From assembly GCF_002086815.1 (NCBI RefSeq), contig NZ_MVID01000026.1, forward strand, positions 1 to 64,000: DNA of 64,000 bases. Reading direction: 5' to 3'. The notes beneath the pieces are model-generated. The model was not told the origin of the DNA and searched no databases. It saw nothing but the letters and a program-made list of their open reading frames with translations. How positions within the stretch are numbered: the stretch's first letter is position 1; each line of letters starts with the position of its first letter. Below, piece after piece: positions 26,508-42,079 of this stretch. Source of the stretch: Mycolicibacterium parafortuitum (lineage in GTDB: Bacteria; Actinomycetota; Actinomycetes; Mycobacteriales; Mycobacteriaceae). The position numbers and the translations under genes are program-made.

Positions 26508-27083
26508 ATGACGACGACAACACGTATCGAGCCCGTATCCCCACAGCGCGCCTCACTGATGACCCGGTTGATGTGGCGCTACGCCAAGCGCCGCTTCGGC
26601 GAGGTGCCCGAGCCGTTCGCGATCTACGCCCATCATTCGGGCGTGATGCTCGCCGGCGCGATGCACGAAGGTGTGCTGGAGAAGGCCTCCACCACGCTGC
26701 CGGCGAGCGTCCGCGAGCTCGCGGTGTACTGGACCGCCCGCCAGATCGGCTGCTCGTGGTGTGTCGACTTCGGCGCCATGCTGATGCGGCTGGAGGGTCT
26801 GGACATGGCGCGGCTCAGGGACATTGACGACTACGCGTCATCGCCGAGGTTCTCCGACGACGAGCGCGCCGCGATCGCCTACGCCGAGGCGATGACCACC
26901 GACCCGCACACCGTCACCGACGACCAGGTCGCCGATCTGCGCCGGCGCTTCGGCGACAAGGGTGTCATCGAGTTGACCTATCAGATCGGCGTGGAGAACA
27001 TGCGGGCCCGCGTGAACGCCGCGCTGGGGATCACCGAGCAGGGCTTCAGCTCCGGCGACGCGTGCCGGGTGCCCTGGGCATGA
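26508..27083 (+). CDS. Carboxymuconolactone decarboxylase/AhpD-like protein (COE gene of sigJ)
   Basis: 191 residues. The core is ASVRELAVYWTARQIGCSWCVDFGAMLMRLEGL, with the CxxC pair and helix layout of the CMD/AhpD family. Such proteins act as peroxidase-like or decarboxylase-like enzymes; a redox role using the CxxC is plausible. It is the type of gene (COE: carboxymuconolactone decarboxylase, oxidoreductase, epimerase) that ECF41 sigma factors usually accompany and activate, and it has a matching promoter. It converges on sigJ across a palindromic terminator-like repeat. Confidence 0.88.
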   Translation: MTTTTRIEPVSPQRASLMTRLMWRYAKRRFGEVPEPFAIYAHHSGVMLAGAMHEGVLEKASTTLPASVRELAVYWTARQIGCSWCVDFGAMLMRLEGLDMARLRDIDDYASSPRFSDDERAAIAYAEAMTTDPHTVTDDQVADLRRRFGDKGVIELTYQIGVENMRARVNAALGITEQGFSSGDACRVPWA

Positions 27084-27092
27084 CTTTGACCG

Positions 27093-27154
27093 CGCGAGCG
27101 TGCGGGAAGTCCGACGTCGGCGCGGCGTGTTGCCCGCCGACACGCACGCTCGCG
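27093..27154. repeat. Long palindrome with 12-bp perfect arms between convergent genes
   Basis: CGCGAGCGTGCG (27093-27104) pairs perfectly with CGCACGCTCGCG (27143-27154) across a 38-nt loop that itself contains partly complementary GTCGGCG/CGCCGAC-type segments. It lies between the stop codons of the CMD-like gene and sigJ. It may act as a bidirectional terminator or be a copy of a dispersed mycobacterial palindrome. Confidence 0.7.
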
Positions 27155-27165
27155 GACAAGGGGGG

Positions 27166-28065
27166 TCAAGGGGCGAGCGGCGACGCGGTGAACTTGTCCG
27201 GGTTGGCGATGTCGTAGATCGCGACCACCTTCCCGTCCCGCACGCTCAACGCCTGGATGCGGGGCATGATCGGGGGCGCGCCGTCGGTCGCGTCCGCACC
27301 CGGCGAGTACACCCCGAGTTCGCCGTTGACCAGACCGAGGGTGCCGCTGGCGAGCAGCCGTTGCGCGCCGTACTTGGCGCCGAGGCCGAGCAGGAAGCGC
27401 GCGACCTTGTCGGCGCCGTGGATGACCCGTGCCGCCGTCGGGGCCCGGCGGTTCGAGTCGCCGGTGAACGTGACGTCGGGGTGCAGCAGGGCCACCACCG
27501 CCGACAGGTCACCGGAAGCCATGGCGGACAACAGCTTTCCGACGACCTCGGCGTGATCCTCGGCCGGTGGCGGCGCGTCCGACACCGCGCGGCGGGCCCG
27601 GGAGGCCAGTTGCCGCGCCGCCTGCGGCGTCGCCCCGAGGACGTCAGCGATCTCGGAGAACGGCACCCCGAAACCGTCGTGCAGCACGAACGCGACCCGC
27701 TGATCCGGTGTCAGGTTCTCCAGCACCACCATCGCGGCGAACCGGGCGTCCTCGTCGGCGACCAACGCTGCCAACGGGTCAGCGCCGTCGAGGCCGGTCA
27801 CCACCGGTTCGGGCAGCCACTCCCCGACGTAGGTCTCGCGCCGATGCGCCGCCGAACGCAGCCTGTCCAGCGCCAGTCGGCTCACCACCGTCGTCAGCCA
27901 TGCCTTGAGATCACGGACCCCGGTCGCGCGGTTGGTCTCCCACCGCAGCCACGCGTCCTGGACGATGTCCTCGGCGTCGGTGACGGTGCCGGTGAGACGG
28001 TAGGCAACCGACAGCAGATACGGACGCATCTGCTCGAACTCCTCGACACGCGTGCTCGCGGTCAT
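27166..28065 (-). CDS. sigJ: ECF41-family sigma factor SigJ with C-terminal SnoaL-like domain
   Basis: 299 residues. Region 2: YLLSVAYRLTGTVTDAEDIVQDAWLRWE. The linker carries the ECF41 hallmark WLPEPV. Region 4: VLHDGFGVPFSEIADVLGATPQAARQLASRARR. A SnoaL-like C-terminal domain follows and ends DGKVVAIYDIANPDKF, which contains the NPDK hallmark. In ECF41 this fused domain replaces an anti-sigma factor and tunes activity. The ATG at 28065 gives the correct N-terminus; the frame continues far upstream only as an antisense shadow. Orthologous to Rv3328c by order and sequence. Confidence 0.95.
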   Translation of the reverse strand: MTASTRVEEFEQMRPYLLSVAYRLTGTVTDAEDIVQDAWLRWETNRATGVRDLKAWLTTVVSRLALDRLRSAAHRRETYVGEWLPEPVVTGLDGADPLAALVADEDARFAAMVVLENLTPDQRVAFVLHDGFGVPFSEIADVLGATPQAARQLASRARRAVSDAPPPAEDHAEVVGKLLSAMASGDLSAVVALLHPDVTFTGDSNRRAPTAARVIHGADKVARFLLGLGAKYGAQRLLASGTLGLVNGELGVYSPGADATDGAPPIMPRIQALSVRDGKVVAIYDIANPDKFTASPLAP

Positions 28066-28119
28066 GGGTCGAGTGTAGATTCCGCCGTGCCGCGCCGGAC
28101 GGAACCGTATATTGCGCAA

Positions 28120-29631
28120 ATGGCGATCAAGGGGGACCCACCGGCGCCCGCCGTTGGCGGAAAAGGCCTGCAGGCGGGTGCGCTGGGCCTGGTCGGCAAC
28201 GTGGTCATCGGCCTCGGCGCGGTGGCGCCGGCATACAGCCTGGCCGCGACCCTCGGCTATGTCGTCCTCGCCGTCGGGGATAAGGCGCCGTCGATGTTCG
28301 TGCTGGCGTTCATCCCGATGCTGCTGGTGGCGTTCGCGTACAAGGAACTGTCGCAGGACACCCCCGACTGTGGCACCACCTTCACGTGGGGAACGAAGGC
28401 CTTCGGCCCGTGGATCGGCTGGATCGGCGGGTGGGGGCTGGCGGTGTCGGCGATCATCGTGCTGGCCAACGTCTCTGAGATCGCCGCGATCTATCTGTAC
28501 AACTTCTTCGGGTTGCACGACCTCGCCGAGAGCGTGCCCGCCACGGTGGCGCTGGGATGCTTCTTCATCGTCGCGATGACGCTGGTGTCCGCGCGCGGAA
28601 TCGTGGTCAGCGAGCGGGTGCAGAACGTGTTGATCGCCATCCAGTTCGGCGTGCTGATCACCGTCAGCGTGATCGCGCTGATCCGGGTGTTCACCGGCAC
28701 CGCCGGCGCCCAGGCCGTCACCCCGCAATGGTCCTGGCTGTGGCCCAGCGGGCTGGACGTGTCGTCGATCGCCGCTGCGGTGATCCTGTGCATCTTCATC
28801 TACTGGGGCTGGGACGCCTGCCTGGCCGTCGGTGAGGAGACCAAGGATCCGGGCAAGACGCCCGGTATCGCCGCGCTGGTCACCACCGTCATCCTGGTGT
28901 GCACGTATGTGCTGGTCGCCTACGCGTTGCAGTCCTTCGCCGGATTCGGTTACGTGGGGATCGGGTTGAACAACCCGAACAACACCGACGACGTCCTGAC
29001 GGTGCTTGGAGAGCCGGTGGCCGGGGCGATCGCGGCGTCGGCGCTGCTGTTGACGGTGTCGGTGTCGGCGCTGTCGTCGACGCAGACGACGATCCTGCCG
29101 ACTGCTCGCGGCACGCTGTCGATGGCGGTGTACGAGGCGATTCCGAAGCGGTTCGCCAGCGTGCATCCCCGGTACATGACGCCGGCGTTCGGCACGATCG
29201 TGATGGGGCTGTCGGCGCTGTTCTTCTATCTGGTGCTGAAGATGTTGTCGGAGAACGCGTTGCTCGACTCGGTGGCCTCGCTCGGGTTGGCGGTGGCGTT
29301 CTACTACGGCATCACCGCGTTCGCGTGTGTGTGGTACTTCCGCAGGACGCTGTTCAGCTCGGTGCGCAACCTGTTCTTCCGCGGGATCTTCCCGCTGCTC
29401 GGTGGCCTGTCCATGGTCGCCGCGTTCGGGATCAGCGCCAAGGACATGCTCCAGCCCGACTACGGGTACACCGCCTTCGGGCCGATCGGCGGAGTGTTCG
29501 TCCTCGGCGTGGGGATGCTGGTCCTGGGTATCCCGTTGATGCTGGCGTGCTTCGCGTTCGGGACCAAGCGGTTCTTCCGCGGTGAGACGTTGAACGCCGA
29601 AACCGAAGTCAAGGTGCCTGATACGTTCTAA
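28120..29631 (+). CDS. APC-superfamily amino-acid permease
   Basis: 503 residues with about 12-14 membrane segments. The first helix carries the APC substrate loop GLVGNVVIGLGAVAPAYSLAATLGYVV; further on are WIGWIGGWGLAVSAIIVLANVSEIAAIY and IYWGWDACLAVGEETKDPGKTPG, typical of APC transporters. It probably imports an amino acid or amine; the amine-catabolic genes at 38.6-42 kb are possible partners. The ATG at 28120 is chosen; a GTG at 28087 is an alternative. It is divergent from sigJ and is followed 15 bp later by a universal stress protein gene. Confidence 0.92.
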   Translation: MAIKGDPPAPAVGGKGLQAGALGLVGNVVIGLGAVAPAYSLAATLGYVVLAVGDKAPSMFVLAFIPMLLVAFAYKELSQDTPDCGTTFTWGTKAFGPWIGWIGGWGLAVSAIIVLANVSEIAAIYLYNFFGLHDLAESVPATVALGCFFIVAMTLVSARGIVVSERVQNVLIAIQFGVLITVSVIALIRVFTGTAGAQAVTPQWSWLWPSGLDVSSIAAAVILCIFIYWGWDACLAVGEETKDPGKTPGIAALVTTVILVCTYVLVAYALQSFAGFGYVGIGLNNPNNTDDVLTVLGEPVAGAIAASALLLTVSVSALSSTQTTILPTARGTLSMAVYEAIPKRFASVHPRYMTPAFGTIVMGLSALFFYLVLKMLSENALLDSVASLGLAVAFYYGITAFACVWYFRRTLFSSVRNLFFRGIFPLLGGLSMVAAFGISAKDMLQPDYGYTAFGPIGGVFVLGVGMLVLGIPLMLACFAFGTKRFFRGETLNAETEVKVPDTF

Positions 29632-29646
29632 AGGGAGAGTGCGGCA

Positions 29647-30507
29647 ATGCATTTCACAGTCGGCTACCTCGCCACCCCGACCGGCGACGACGGGATCGCG
29701 CTGGCCAGCGCACTGGCCAAGACCTTCGGAGCCAGCGTGGACGTCGTGCTCGTCGTGCGGGAGGAGCTGCCCGACGGGCATCCCGGCCACTTGCAGTACC
29801 AGCAGATGCTTGTACGCCGCGGCGAGGAGTGGGTCGCCAAGGCGGTGGAGACGCTGGCCGTCGACGGAGTCAGCGCCGGGTCTGCGGTGATCGTCGGGGA
29901 GTCGTTCGCGCAGACACTGGTCGAATTCGCCGAGTCCAAGTCCTCGGATCTGATCGTGGTCGGCGGCGCCCGCGACGGGTTCTTCGGCAGGCACACCATC
30001 GGGCCGGTAACCGGTGCGCTGCTGCACATTTCGCCGATCCCGGTGGCGCTGGCGCCGCGCGGATACGCCGAGGATCCCGACGACAAGATCGAGGCACTGA
30101 CCGCGGCCATCCCGACGCGGCCCGGCGACGACAACCCGCTGCCGTTCACGATCCGATTGGCAGCGCTGGCGGCGCTGCGGGTGCGGATGCTGTCGCTCGT
30201 GTCGGCGGAGAACCTGGCCGAGGCGAGCAGTGCGCGTGAAGTTCGGGGGCTGCAGCGTGCGGCCGCCGAAGAGAACCTGGCGGTGGCGGCGCGGGCGCTG
30301 CCGGACGCGCCCGAGATCGAGTCGTTGGTGGCCGACGGGATGACGCTGGAGTCGGCGTTGAAGAAGCTCAAGTGGGACGACGGGGACCTACTCGTGGTCG
30401 GCTCGTCGCGGTTCGCGGCACCGAAGCGGATCTTTCTCGGATCGACCGCGTCGAGGATCCTGGCGGGGGTGGATGTGCCGGTGATTGTGGTGCCGCGGGA
30501 GGGATAA
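29647..30507 (+). CDS. Tandem universal stress protein (UspA-like)
   Basis: 286 residues made of two Usp folds. The first ends DLIVVGGARDGFFGRHTIGPVTGALLHISPIPVALAP and the second DLLVVGSSRFAAPKRIFLGSTASRILAGVDVPVIVVP. Both hold G-x2-G-x9-G(S/T)-like nucleotide-loop patterns, the second more complete (GSTASR), so ATP binding by at least one half is plausible. AAAGGGAGAG precedes the ATG. Co-transcribed with the APC permease, it may sense energy or transport state. Confidence 0.92.
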   Translation: MHFTVGYLATPTGDDGIALASALAKTFGASVDVVLVVREELPDGHPGHLQYQQMLVRRGEEWVAKAVETLAVDGVSAGSAVIVGESFAQTLVEFAESKSSDLIVVGGARDGFFGRHTIGPVTGALLHISPIPVALAPRGYAEDPDDKIEALTAAIPTRPGDDNPLPFTIRLAALAALRVRMLSLVSAENLAEASSAREVRGLQRAAAEENLAVAARALPDAPEIESLVADGMTLESALKKLKWDDGDLLVVGSSRFAAPKRIFLGSTASRILAGVDVPVIVVPREG

Positions 30508-30720
30508 TTTTGTTTGTTACTGCAAACACCTGACCCACATCCACCGTCGTCCGAACGTATGAATTTGCATTCTCTAGCCGTAAACCTGCAGGTCAATGCG
30601 CCAGAACAATTTACGTTCGAGATAATTGAGGTATCGATCCGGCCAGTATGGACTGTTGCTCCCTGTTAACGTCTGCCCCGAATTGACCGCGGTGGGTCAC
30701 GTCAATGGGGGGCATTGGCC

Positions 30721-38232
<7,512 letters not shown>

Positions 38233-38575
38233 GGACAGGGCGCTGCTGCCGATCGTGGACGCGACGGACCGCACCTACGGATTGCTGGACCCGTAGACAT
38301 GCCAGATCGTGCAGCAGAAACAGGCGCCGCGGGAGGGGTTCGAGGTCTCTGAGCGCCGCACCTGCACGGTTGTAGACCCGTAGCGTTCCACGAGGTGCCT
38401 GCAGCTACCCGGCCGTCGCAACGACCGTTGTCAATTCGACCAGGGACTGTTCATGTTCACGCCCTCACGGGCCGTGCGCGACGCAGCCAGCACTACAACC
38501 GAATTCACGTTCGTCATCGACGCGGGTGACGATGATCCAGGTCACCGTCACTGCGCTGGCGGACGTCGCCTACGC
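38233..38575. other. 343-bp intergenic region with possible coding remnants
   Basis: No intact gene is seen. The plus strand directly after the giant gene reads RALLPIVDATDRTYGLLDP and then a stop, and a similar GGT/TAGACCCGTAG ending recurs near 38380. Near 38531 a short open frame (MIQVTVTALADVAYA) ends at 38578, abutting the aldehyde dehydrogenase stop. These look like fragments of decayed genes, but no family could be recognised. Confidence 0.35.
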
Positions 38576-40051
38576 CTAGCGCTTGGTGAAAATCGTCCTG
38601 TGCCAGTCCTTGTCGACCACGCCGGTGATGTCGCTCATCACGTGTTTGATCGACAGGTACTCCTCCAGCGAGTACTGGCTCATGTCCTTGCCGAAGCCCG
38701 ACGCGCCGAAACCACCGTGCGGCATCTCCGAGATGATCGGAATGTGGTCGTTGATCCACACACAGCCGGCGTGGATCTCGCGTGAAGCCCGTTGCGCGCG
38801 ATACACATCCCGCGTCCACGCCGACGCCGCCAACCCGTACTTGGTGTCGTTCGCCTGCCGGATCGCATCGTCATCATCGGTGAACGCTCGCACCGTCAAC
38901 ACCGGCCCGAAGATCTCGTCACGCCAAACCTCAGACGTCTCAGCCACATCCGCAATCAGCGTCGGCCGGTAGAACGACCCCGGGCCCTCCGGCGCGACGC
39001 CGCCAGTCACCACACGCCCGCCCTCCCCCGGCGCGCGCTCTACCATCCCGGCCACCTTCGCCCGATGCACAGCAGAGATCAGCGGACCCAGATCGGTGTC
39101 CGGATCGGCAGGGTCTCCGAGGACGATCTTCGACATCACCTCGGCGACGCCCGCCACGAAGTCGTCGTACAAACCCTGGGCGACGATCGCCCGCGTCGCC
39201 GCCGTGCAGTCCTGCCCGGTGTTGATCAACGCTCCGGCCACGGCCCCTTGGATCGCGGCGTCGAGGTCCGCGTCGTCGAACACCACGAACGGTGCCTTGC
39301 CGCCGAGTTCCAGCTGCGTGCGGTGCCCGTGCTGCGCCGCCGCCAGCATCACCCGCCGCCCCACCGGGGTCGACCCGGTGAACGTCACCATGTCCACGTC
39401 CGCGTGCCCGGCCAGCGCGGCGCCGACGTCGGCACCCGAACCGGTCACCACGTTCAGTACCCCGTCGGGCAGGCCGGCGTCGGCCGCCAGGCGCGCCAGC
39501 GTCAGCGTTGTCAACGGTGTGATCTCGGCAGGCTTGATCACCACCGAACAGCCCGCCGCCAGCGCCGGGATCACCTTCCACACCGCCATCTGCAGGGGAT
39601 AGTTCCACGGCGTGATCGTCGCGACGACGCCGACGGCCTCGCGGCGGATCGACGACGTGTGGTCAGCGGAGTACTCCGCCGACGCCTTCCCCTCCAGGTG
39701 CCGGGCCGCGCCCGCGAAGAAGTCGATGTTGTCCACGCTGCCCGGGACGTCGAACTCGGTGGCCAGCCGCACCGGCTTGCCGGTCTGGCTGACCTCCTCG
39801 GCCACCAGCTCCGAGGTCGCGTCGTCGGCGAGTTTCGCCAGTTTGGCCAGCACCGCCGAGCGCTCGGCCGGGGTCGCCCGCTTCCACCCGGGCAGGGCCG
39901 CGCGCGCTGACGCGACGGCCCGGTCCACGTCACCCGGCTGTGCCAGCGCGAACTCGGCGACGGCCTCGCCGGTCGCGGGGTTGATCACGGTGTGTTGGGC
40001 GCCGCCGGTCTTCACCAGGGCGCCGTCGATCCAGCTGCTTGCGACAGTCAT
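38576..40051 (-). CDS. Aldehyde dehydrogenase, aminobutyraldehyde dehydrogenase-like
   Basis: 491 residues. Motifs: ITPWNYPLQMAVWK, FTGSTPVGRR, ELGGKAPFVVFDDADLD (general base), GQDCTAATR (nucleophile) and EIFGPVLTVRAF. The GQDCTA and PWNYP context resembles gamma-aminobutyraldehyde dehydrogenases (PatD/YdcW type), which oxidise the aldehyde made from putrescine. It is divergent from an Lrp regulator that heads a class III aminotransferase gene, so the pair could convert an amine to an acid. The exact substrate is inferred. Confidence 0.9.
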   Translation of the reverse strand: MTVASSWIDGALVKTGGAQHTVINPATGEAVAEFALAQPGDVDRAVASARAALPGWKRATPAERSAVLAKLAKLADDATSELVAEEVSQTGKPVRLATEFDVPGSVDNIDFFAGAARHLEGKASAEYSADHTSSIRREAVGVVATITPWNYPLQMAVWKVIPALAAGCSVVIKPAEITPLTTLTLARLAADAGLPDGVLNVVTGSGADVGAALAGHADVDMVTFTGSTPVGRRVMLAAAQHGHRTQLELGGKAPFVVFDDADLDAAIQGAVAGALINTGQDCTAATRAIVAQGLYDDFVAGVAEVMSKIVLGDPADPDTDLGPLISAVHRAKVAGMVERAPGEGGRVVTGGVAPEGPGSFYRPTLIADVAETSEVWRDEIFGPVLTVRAFTDDDDAIRQANDTKYGLAASAWTRDVYRAQRASREIHAGCVWINDHIPIISEMPHGGFGASGFGKDMSQYSLEEYLSIKHVMSDITGVVDKDWHRTIFTKR

Positions 40052-40172
40052 GCGCCAAACCTATCGCGCCTCGCCGCCGGAGGCTACGCATTACGGCACC
40101 GTCAGCGACCCCGAACAAGTGATTTCGCTGTCATGGTTGCCTGCCACGACGAATTCCGTGCACAATCTCTGC

Positions 40173-40694
40173 ATGGCCAACCCCGGGTTACCGCATGCCG
40201 TCGGTCCCGTCTCCTTCCGCGTCAACGAGTCCCGCCCGGGCGCCGCGTTCCAGCTCGACGAACTGTCGAAGGCGATCATCGAGAAGCTCCAGCAGGACGG
40301 TCGCCGCTCCTACGCCGGTATCGGCAAGGCCGTCGGGCTGTCGGAGGCCGCGGTGCGCCAACGCGTCCAGCGCATGGTCGACGCCGGGGTCATGCAGATC
40401 GTCGCGGTCACCGATCCGATGCAGCTCGGGTTCGCCCGCCAGGCGATGATCGGCATCAAATGCACCGGCGACACCACCAAGGTCGCGCAGAAGCTCGCCG
40501 AGCTGCCGTCGGTCGACTACGTCGTGCTGACCGCGGGCTCGTTCGACGCGATCATCGAGGTTGTCTGCGAGGACGACGACAGCCTGCTCGAACTTCTCAA
40601 CACCCAGATCCGCGCGCTACCGGGAGTGATATCCACCGAAACCCTTGTCTATCTGAAACTTGTTAAGCAGCAATACAATTGGGGTACACGATGA
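40173..40694 (+). CDS. Lrp/AsnC-family transcriptional regulator
   Basis: 173 residues. N-terminal helix-turn-helix: SYAGIGKAVGLSEAAVRQRVQRMVDAGVM. C-terminal RAM/AsnC ligand domain: DYVVLTAGSFDAIIEVVCEDDDSLLELLNTQIRALPGVISTET. The ATG at 40173 is used. The TGA overlaps the aminotransferase ATG (ATGA), so the two are coupled. It probably responds to the amino acid or amine degraded by the neighbours and also controls the divergent aldehyde dehydrogenase. Confidence 0.92.
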   Translation: MANPGLPHAVGPVSFRVNESRPGAAFQLDELSKAIIEKLQQDGRRSYAGIGKAVGLSEAAVRQRVQRMVDAGVMQIVAVTDPMQLGFARQAMIGIKCTGDTTKVAQKLAELPSVDYVVLTAGSFDAIIEVVCEDDDSLLELLNTQIRALPGVISTETLVYLKLVKQQYNWGTR

Positions 40695-42079
40695 CCATCA
40701 TTTCCGAAACCGATCAGACCACCGCGTCCGATCTCGGCGCCAAGGCCAATCGCCACCTGTGGGGCCACTTCGCCCGCCACGGCGCCGGCATCACTCCGCC
40801 GATCATCACCCGCGGCGAGGGCGTGCACATCTACGACGACAAGGGCAAGCAGTACATCGACGGACTCTCCGGTCTGTTCGTCGTGCAGGTCGGCCACGGC
40901 CGTAAGGAGCTCGCCGAGGCCGCCGCCAAGCAGGCCGAGCAGCTGGCGTTCTTCCCGCTGTGGTCCTACGCCACCCCGACCGCGGTCGAGCTGGCCGAGC
41001 GCATCGCCGGCTACGCCCCCGGCGACCTGAACCGGGTGTTCTTCACCACCGGCGGCGGCGAGGCCGTCGAGAGTGCCTGGAAGCTGGCCAAGCAGTACTT
41101 CAAGCTGACCGGCAAGCCGGGTAAGCACAAGGTGGTGTCCCGCTCGATCGCCTACCACGGCACCCCGCAGGGCGCCCTGTCGATCACCGGCATCCCGGCG
41201 TTCAAGGCCCCGTTCGAGCCGCTGGTGCCGGGCGGCTTCCGCGCCCCGAACACCAACTTCTACCGGGCCCCCGCCGAATACGCCCACGACGAGAAGGTTT
41301 TCGGCCGCTACTGCGCCGATCGCATCGCCGAGGCCATCGAGTTCGAAGGTCCCGAGACGGTCGCCGCCGTCTTCCTGGAGCCGGTGCAGAACGCCGGCGG
41401 CTGCTTCCCGCCGCCGCCCGGATACTTCGAGCGGGTCCGCGAGATCTGCGACGAGTACGACGTGCTGCTGGTCTCCGACGAGGTGATCTGCGCCTACGGC
41501 CGGATCGGATCGATGTTCGCGTGCAACGACTTCAACTACGTGCCCGACATCATCACCTGCGCCAAGGGCCTGACCTCGGGCTACTCCCCGATCGGCGCGA
41601 TGGTCGCCAGTGACCGGCTCTTCGAGCCGTTCAACGACGGGTCCACGGTGTTCGGTCACGGCTACACCTTCGGCGGGCACCCGGTGTCCTCCGCGGTCGC
41701 GCTGGCCAACCTCGACATCTTCGAGCGCGAGGGCCTCAACGACCGGGTCAAGCAGAACGCCCCGGCGTTCCGCGCGACGCTGGAGCAGCTGCTGGACCTG
41801 CCGATCGTCGGCGACGTCCGAGGTGAGGGCTACTTCTACGGCATCGAGCTGGTCAAGGACAAGACCACCAAGGAGACGTTCAACGACGAGGAGTCCGAGC
41901 GGTTGCTGCGCGGGTTCCTGACCCCTGCGCTGTGGGACGCCGGCCTGTACTGCCGCGCCGACGACCGTGGCGACCCAGTCGTGCAGCTGGCCCCGCCGCT
42001 GATCAGCGGGCAGGCCGAGTTCGACGCGATCTACGACATCCTGCGCAACGTGCTCACCGAGGCCTCGGCCCGGATGTAG
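40691..42079 (+). CDS. Class III PLP-dependent aminotransferase (putrescine/omega-amino-acid type)
   Basis: 462 residues. The PLP-binding Lys is in DIITCAKGLTSGYSPIGAM, the Asp that holds the pyridine nitrogen is in LLVSDEVICAYGR, and the substrate and cofactor loop is TTGGGEAVESAWKLAKQY. The family moves an omega-amino group to pyruvate or 2-oxoglutarate. It corresponds to Rv3329 by order in M. tuberculosis. The start overlaps the Lrp stop by four bases. Together with the aldehyde dehydrogenase it outlines an amine or GABA-type degradation route. Confidence 0.93.
   Translation: MTIISETDQTTASDLGAKANRHLWGHFARHGAGITPPIITRGEGVHIYDDKGKQYIDGLSGLFVVQVGHGRKELAEAAAKQAEQLAFFPLWSYATPTAVELAERIAGYAPGDLNRVFFTTGGGEAVESAWKLAKQYFKLTGKPGKHKVVSRSIAYHGTPQGALSITGIPAFKAPFEPLVPGGFRAPNTNFYRAPAEYAHDEKVFGRYCADRIAEAIEFEGPETVAAVFLEPVQNAGGCFPPPPGYFERVREICDEYDVLLVSDEVICAYGRIGSMFACNDFNYVPDIITCAKGLTSGYSPIGAMVASDRLFEPFNDGSTVFGHGYTFGGHPVSSAVALANLDIFEREGLNDRVKQNAPAFRATLEQLLDLPIVGDVRGEGYFYGIELVKDKTTKETFNDEESERLLRGFLTPALWDAGLYCRADDRGDPVVQLAPPLISGQAEFDAIYDILRNVLTEASARM

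Noticed and set aside
27166..30027. 953-codon minus-strand open frame
   Set aside because: Only residues from ATG 28065 onward are SigJ. The upstream part is antisense to the APC permease and stress protein genes and is His/Gln/Arg-rich shadow.
30508..30720. Rho-independent terminator after the stress protein gene
   Set aside because: The only dyad is a 6-bp TGTTTG/CAAACA stem, too weak to call.
38453..38785. 110-codon plus-strand ORF
   Set aside because: Overlaps the aldehyde dehydrogenase 3' end antisense; no ribosome site and no protein-like motifs beyond short remnants.
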